A program made the position numbers and the translations under genes. Shown in pieces: positions 60,737 to 64,000 of a stretch of 64,000 bases of DNA. A model generated the notes under the pieces. It was not told the DNA's origin. It was given only the letters and a program-made list of their open reading frames with translations, and ran no database searches. This DNA is from Streptacidiphilus sp. ASG 303 (GTDB lineage: Bacteria > Actinomycetota > Actinomycetes > Streptomycetales > Streptomycetaceae): assembly GCF_020991365.1 (NCBI RefSeq), contig NZ_JAJLRA010000021.1, positions 1 to 64,000 on the forward strand, in the 5' to 3' direction. The stretch's first letter is position 1, and every line of letters starts with the position of its first letter.

Positions 60737-62085
60737 GCTGCGGGCACCCCCGCGCCGCCGCCCGCGCCCGCGGGCACCCCGGAGGCCCCGGCCGGCGCCG
60801 GCAGGCCCAGCAGGGACGCGGCCGCGGCGATCCCCGAGCGGCAGCCGTCCTCGTGGAAGCCCCACCCGTGGTAGGCCCCGGCGAACGCGGTGCGGCCGGC
60901 CGACAGCTCCGGCAGCCGCCGCTGGGCGGCCACCGACTCCCGGGTGTACAGCGGGTGCTCGTACACCATGCGGGAGACCACCAGGTCCTCGGGCACGCGG
61001 CGGTCGCCCTCCTCCTCGTTGAGGGTCACCAGGTAGTCCTCGGCCGTGTCCAGGCCCAGCAGCCGGTTGAGGTGGTAGCTGACCCGCACCTGCCCGGCGT
61101 CCGAGCCGCACGCCGGCAGCAGGTAGTTCCAGGAGGCGCGGGCGCCGCGGGCGCGCGGCAGCACGCTCGCGTCCCGGTGCAGCACGGTGGGGTTGCGCGA
61201 GTAGGGGATCGCGCCCAGCACCTCCCGCTCGGCCGGGGTGGCGTCGGCCAGCAGCCGCAGTGCCTGGTCCGGGTGGGTGGCCACCACGACGCCGTCGTAC
61301 TCGGCGGTCCCGCCGTCGTCGGCGGTCACCTCCACCCGGTCGCCGAAGCGGGTCACGGCGCGCACCGGGAGCCCGGTGTGAACGGCCGTCAGCCGCTCAG
61401 CGACGGCCTGCACGTAGGTGCGGGAGCCGCCGACCACCGTGCGCCACTGCGGCGAGCCGGAGACGCTGAGATAGCCGTGGTTGGCGAGGAAGGCGAAGAG
61501 GTAGCGGGCCGGGTACTCGCCCACCAGGTGCGGGGCGCAGGACCACACCGCGGAGACCAGCGGGGTGACGAAGTGCGACCGGAAGTACGGCGAGTAGCCG
61601 CCCTCGTCCAGGAAGCGGCCCAGCGTCACCGCGTCCGCCTCCGGGTCCTGCGACTCCAGCAGCCGCCGCGCCCGCCGGTGGAAGAGCGGCACCTCGGTGA
61701 GCATCCGCAGGTACCGGCCGCGCAGCAGCGCCGACGGCCGGGCGAACAGGCCCACCGGGCCGCGCGCCCCCGCGTACTCCAGGCCGCAGCCGCGGCAGCG
61801 CACGCTCATCGACATGTCGGAGTCGCGGGTGCGCACGCCCAGCTCGCCGAAGAGCCGGATCAGCTCCGGGTAGGTCCGCTCGTTGTGCACGAGGAACGCG
61901 GTGTCCAGCGGCAGCAGCCTCCCGTCGTCCGCGATGACGTCCTGGGTGTGGGCGTGGCCGCCGAGCCGCTTGTCGGCCTCGTACAGCACCACCTCGCACC
62001 CGGCCCGCCGCAGCTCCCACGCCGCCGTCAGACCCGACACCCCGCTGCCGACCACCGCCATGCGACGACCGTCCGAGATCCCCAC
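60733..62085 (-). CDS. FAD-dependent amine-oxidase-like oxidoreductase, first gene of the lipid operon
   Basis: This 450-aa flavoprotein has a Rossmann FAD loop VVGSGVSGLTAAWELRRAG followed by EADKRLGGHAHTQ, a central VVGGSRTYVQAVAERL, and a C-terminal FAD segment TAFAGAYHGWGFHEDG. It corresponds to Rv0449c of M. tuberculosis. GTG 62085 has GGGGAGG five bases upstream, better than ATG 62061. It is preceded by a SigK-type promoter on the same strand. The stop overlaps the next gene, and all five genes are coupled or close. Confidence 0.85.
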   Translation of the reverse strand: MGISDGRRMAVVGSGVSGLTAAWELRRAGCEVVLYEADKRLGGHAHTQDVIADDGRLLPLDTAFLVHNERTYPELIRLFGELGVRTRDSDMSMSVRCRGCGLEYAGARGPVGLFARPSALLRGRYLRMLTEVPLFHRRARRLLESQDPEADAVTLGRFLDEGGYSPYFRSHFVTPLVSAVWSCAPHLVGEYPARYLFAFLANHGYLSVSGSPQWRTVVGGSRTYVQAVAERLTAVHTGLPVRAVTRFGDRVEVTADDGGTAEYDGVVVATHPDQALRLLADATPAEREVLGAIPYSRNPTVLHRDASVLPRARGARASWNYLLPACGSDAGQVRVSYHLNRLLGLDTAEDYLVTLNEEEGDRRVPEDLVVSRMVYEHPLYTRESVAAQRRLPELSAGRTAFAGAYHGWGFHEDGCRSGIAAAASLLGLPAPAGASGVPAGAGGGAGVPAA

Positions 62086-62141
62086 GCCACCTCCCCGCCC
62101 GGGCCGCTCCAGATGCGGCCGACTCGACACAGACGAAGGTC

Positions 62142-62169
62142 ATTCGGTACGCCCGAACGGGTGGATTGG
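62142..62169 (-). promoter_or_regulatory. SigK-type promoter of the lipid operon
   Basis: On the minus strand CCAATC (62169-62164) is followed after exactly 16 nt by CCGAAT (62147-62142). Transcription would start about 50 nt before the FAD-oxidoreductase GTG at 62085. Hexamers and spacing are identical to those upstream of sigK. Confidence 0.75.
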
Positions 62170-62239
62170 TCGGTGAGCAGGAAAAATCCGCGATCCCCGC
62201 AGGATCCTCGGAGGGCCGAAAAATTCGCCCGTTTGCCGT

Positions 62240-62264
62240 GCATGAGGTCGTGCGGCCGGGGTAG
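62240..62264 (+). promoter_or_regulatory. Possible SigB-type promoter of the sigma-factor gene
   Basis: GCAT, 15 nt, then GGGTAG agree with the Streptomyces SigB-type pattern GNNT-N14-16-GGGTAC/T except at the last base. It lies 63 bp before the GTG start, so autoregulation is possible. Confidence 0.35.
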
Positions 62265-62326
62265 GCGGTGGCCACTGCCCCGCGCCACCCCCGAGGCGCG
62301 GGACATCCGAGGGAGGGATTCCACCC

Positions 62327-63235
62327 GTGAGGGTCGACGTCGCAGCCGCAGCAGAAGTCCATGCCCCCGCCGCGCCGGAGGCGGCGCCCGCCGACCACCG
62401 CGCACCCGCGATCGACCGGCCGGGCACGCTCGCCGACCTGCCCCCCATCCCCCGCGCCGACGAGATCAACACCGACGACGCCCGCGCGCTGTCCAAGGTG
62501 CTCTTCCGCCGGATGGCGCAGCTGGAGGAGGGCACGCACGAGTACGCGTACGTCCGCAACACGCTGGTCGAGCTGAACCTCGCCCTGGTGCGCTTCGCCG
62601 CCTCGCGCTTCCGCACCCGCAGCGAGCCCATGGAGGACATCGTCCAGGTCGGCACCATCGGCCTGATCAAGGCGATCGACCGGTTCGACGTGGAGCGCGG
62701 GCTGGAGTTCCCCACCTTCGCGCTGCCCACCGTCATCGGTGAGATCAAGCGCTTCTTCCGCGACACCAGCTGGGCCGTCCACGTGCCGCGCCGCCTGCAG
62801 GAGCTGCGCCTGGACCTGGCCAAGGCCAGCGACGAGCTCGCCTTCACCCTCGGCCGCGAGCCCACCGCCGCCGAGCTGGCCGCGAAGCTGAACATGCCGG
62901 AGAACGAGGTCCGCGAGGGCCTGGTCGCCTCCGCCGGCTACACCGCCTACTCCCTCGACGCGCAGAGCGACGACGAGGAGAGCGAGGGCTCCATCGCCGA
63001 CCGCCTCGGCGAGGAGGACACCGGCCTGGAGGGCGTCCTCGACCACGAGGCGCTCAAGCCGCTGATCGCCGCCCTGCCCGACCGCGACCGCCGGATCCTG
63101 TCGCTGCGCTTCGGCGCCGAGATGACCCAGTCGGAGATCGGCGCGGAGCTCGGCATCTCCCAGATGCACGTCTCCCGGCTGCTCTCCCGCATCCTCGCGC
63201 GGCTCCGCGAGGGCATGGCCGCCGAGACGGCGTGA
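62327..63235 (+). CDS. SigB/SigF-type general stress sigma factor
   Basis: This 302-aa sigma factor of the SigB/F/G group has region 2 LVELNLALVRFAASRF, MEDIVQVGTIGLIKAIDRFD and FPTFALPTVIGEIKRFFRD, region 3 SWAVHVPRRLQELR, and region 4 LPDRDRRILSLRFGAEMTQS with IGAELGISQMHVSRLLSRIL. The N-terminal 40 residues are Ala-rich and unstructured. GTG 62327 has GGGAGGG upstream. No anti-sigma gene is adjacent. It is divergent from the lipid operon. Confidence 0.9.
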   Translation: MRVDVAAAAEVHAPAAPEAAPADHRAPAIDRPGTLADLPPIPRADEINTDDARALSKVLFRRMAQLEEGTHEYAYVRNTLVELNLALVRFAASRFRTRSEPMEDIVQVGTIGLIKAIDRFDVERGLEFPTFALPTVIGEIKRFFRDTSWAVHVPRRLQELRLDLAKASDELAFTLGREPTAAELAAKLNMPENEVREGLVASAGYTAYSLDAQSDDEESEGSIADRLGEEDTGLEGVLDHEALKPLIAALPDRDRRILSLRFGAEMTQSEIGAELGISQMHVSRLLSRILARLREGMAAETA

Positions 63236-63265
63236 CCCCGTCCGGCACCACCGCACCACGGCCGC

Positions 63266-63296
63266 ACGGCCCCCGGCGCCCCGCGCCGGGGGCCGT
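63266..63296. terminator. Bidirectional terminator after the sigma-factor gene
   Basis: Perfect 14-bp arms ACGGCCCCCGGCGC and complement with a 3-nt loop, between the convergent stops at 63235 and 63300. Confidence 0.8.
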
Positions 63297-63299
63297 CGC

Positions 63300-63491
63300 T
63301 CATGTCCGGCGGGCCCGGACCAGCAGCGCCCCGGTGACCGCCGCCAGCACGGACCAGGCCAGCCACAGCCCCGGCTCCGACCGGAGGACCGCGCTGTACA
63401 GGCTCACCAGGACCAGGCAGGCGAGGGTGACGAACGCCATGACGCGGGCCTGCCCGGTCACGGCCCGGCGGTCATGGGGAGCTGGTGCCAC
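63300..63491 (-). CDS. Small two-helix membrane protein
   Basis: This 63-aa protein has two hydrophobic segments (VMAFVTLACLVLVSLYSAVL and LWLAWSVLAAVTGALLV), a basic N-terminus and a basic end RARRT. GTG 63491 follows GGGAGGTACC. It is a single gene, convergent with the sigma-factor gene. The function is unknown. Confidence 0.7.
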   Translation of the reverse strand: MAPAPHDRRAVTGQARVMAFVTLACLVLVSLYSAVLRSEPGLWLAWSVLAAVTGALLVRARRT

Positions 63492-63543
63492 GGCGGTACC
63501 TCCCTGAGGTCTCGCAGGTCTCGCAGGTCCCGCCCGTCCTGTC

Positions 63544-63577
63544 GGGTCCCGCAGTCCCGCGGGTCCCGCAGTCCCGC
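63544..63577. repeat. 17-bp tandem repeat
   Basis: GGGTCCCGCAGTCCCGC occurs twice in tandem, following two copies of GTCTCGCAG near 63509. It lies between two small genes on the minus strand. Confidence 0.6.
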
Positions 63578-63611
63578 GGGTCGCCGCAGGCCCCGGCCGG
63601 GACGCGGCGCG

Positions 63612-63845
63612 CTATCCGGCGGCGGCCTCCCCGTCGGGCGCCGCGTACTCGTACCGCCAGCGCCACCGGCCGCGGGCGTCGTACTGCTTCGCCCGGTGGT
63701 ACACCAGCACGGAGGCGGGCCGGCCGAGGTGTGCGGGCACCGGCACCCGGTAGGTCTTCGGCACGCCGTTGAACGGGCCCACCGGGATCGGCAGCACCCT
63801 GCCGTCCAGGGGCCCGCCCACGAACTCGGTCTCCGCACTCCTCAT
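63612..63845 (-). CDS. Small conserved-looking protein of unknown function
   Basis: This 77-aa protein starts at ATG 63845. Its sequence (TEFVGGPLDGRVLPIPVG, KTYRVPVP, VLVYHRAKQYD, WRWRYEYAAPD) has the alternating beta pattern and the VGGPLDG start seen in small actinobacterial and phage proteins. No function is recognised. The ribosome site is weak. Confidence 0.6.
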   Translation of the reverse strand: MRSAETEFVGGPLDGRVLPIPVGPFNGVPKTYRVPVPAHLGRPASVLVYHRAKQYDARGRWRWRYEYAAPDGEAAAG

Positions 63846-64000
63846 ACCCGCAAGCTTCGCACCCCGGACCCGCCCGCGGCACCCCGGCCCGGAGCCGCCC
63901 CGGTCCGGGCACCCGGCACCGGACCCCGCCCGGCGCCCGGCCCGCCGCCGGCTCCCGCCCCGTGGTCGTCCGCACGGTCCGCGGGGTCTTATCCTGCTCT

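Noticed and set aside
1-64000. CRISPR array, tRNA or rRNA genes
   Set aside because: No regularly spaced direct repeats and no tRNA or rRNA signatures were seen; short tandem repeats at 20391, 53522 and 63544 have no spacers.

Overview
The window is very GC-rich, uses GTG and TTG starts freely, and strings many genes together through 1-8 nt stop/start overlaps. It carries a CvnABCD conservon, a CYP157-type P450, an actinobacterial group 1h [NiFe]-hydrogenase and several Streptomyces-type regulators. This is a chromosomal segment of a Streptomyces or close relative. The left third (about 1-21 kb) is accessory DNA full of transposons and gene remnants; the rest looks like ordinary actinobacterial chromosome.

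Layout. (1) 1-3576: a remnant of an IS5-family element, then a complete IS5/IS427-type element (351-3576) that carries two other insertion sequences inside it; one of those, an IS256-type element, has a 28-bp palindrome inserted in its transposase gene. (2) 3684-13887: a leftward gene cassette that looks like a phage-defence locus. It encodes an unrecognised 697-aa protein, an unrecognised 316-aa protein, a 1,863-aa DEAD/DEAH helicase with a DUF1998-type C-terminus (DruE-like), and a PIN_8-type nuclease. The first three genes overlap. (3) 14.2-19.6 kb: an IS3 remnant, an IS with a probably dead transposase, a 435-aa membrane protein whose last quarter is repeated 3.7 kb away, an excisionase-like HTH protein, degraded genes and a DedA protein. 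(4) 19.6-24.3 kb: hemerythrin-like protein, DHA2 exporter, metallo-beta-lactamase-fold hydrolase, and two long gene-free stretches.

(5) 24.3-29.9 kb: a three-gene operon for a teichoic-acid-like polymer (cytidylyltransferase-SDR fusion, CDP-polyol phosphotransferase, GT2 glycosyltransferase). (6) 30.2-36.2 kb: conservon cvnA-D running directly into a CYP157-type P450 that lacks the ExxR arginine, with a second normal P450 convergent to it. (7) 36.4-50.2 kb: one long leftward cluster for an oxygen-tolerant high-affinity uptake hydrogenase: structural genes hhyS and hhyL, NifU-like, DUF5947-like, DUF6084-like and 514-aa accessory proteins, maturation protease, a 37-aa membrane peptide and hypABFCDE.

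(8) 50.5-54.3 kb: amidase, MarR regulator, SpoIIE-type phosphatase, lipoprotein. (9) 54.3-62.2 kb: sigK-rskA and, convergent to it, a five-gene lipid-modification operon (FAD oxidoreductase, DUF1365, two cyclopropane-synthase-like methyltransferases, DUF1295). The gene set matches the Mycobacterium tuberculosis Rv0444c-Rv0449c locus. The DNA upstream of sigK and upstream of the lipid operon contains the same promoter, CCAATC-N16-CCGAAT, so SigK probably drives both. (10) 62.3-63.8 kb: a SigB/SigF-type sigma factor and two small genes.

The two strongest candidates for undescribed biology are the DruE-like cassette with its two unrecognised proteins and the SigK promoter pair with a small ORF coupled to sigK. 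All functional names come from motif reading; no database search was possible.
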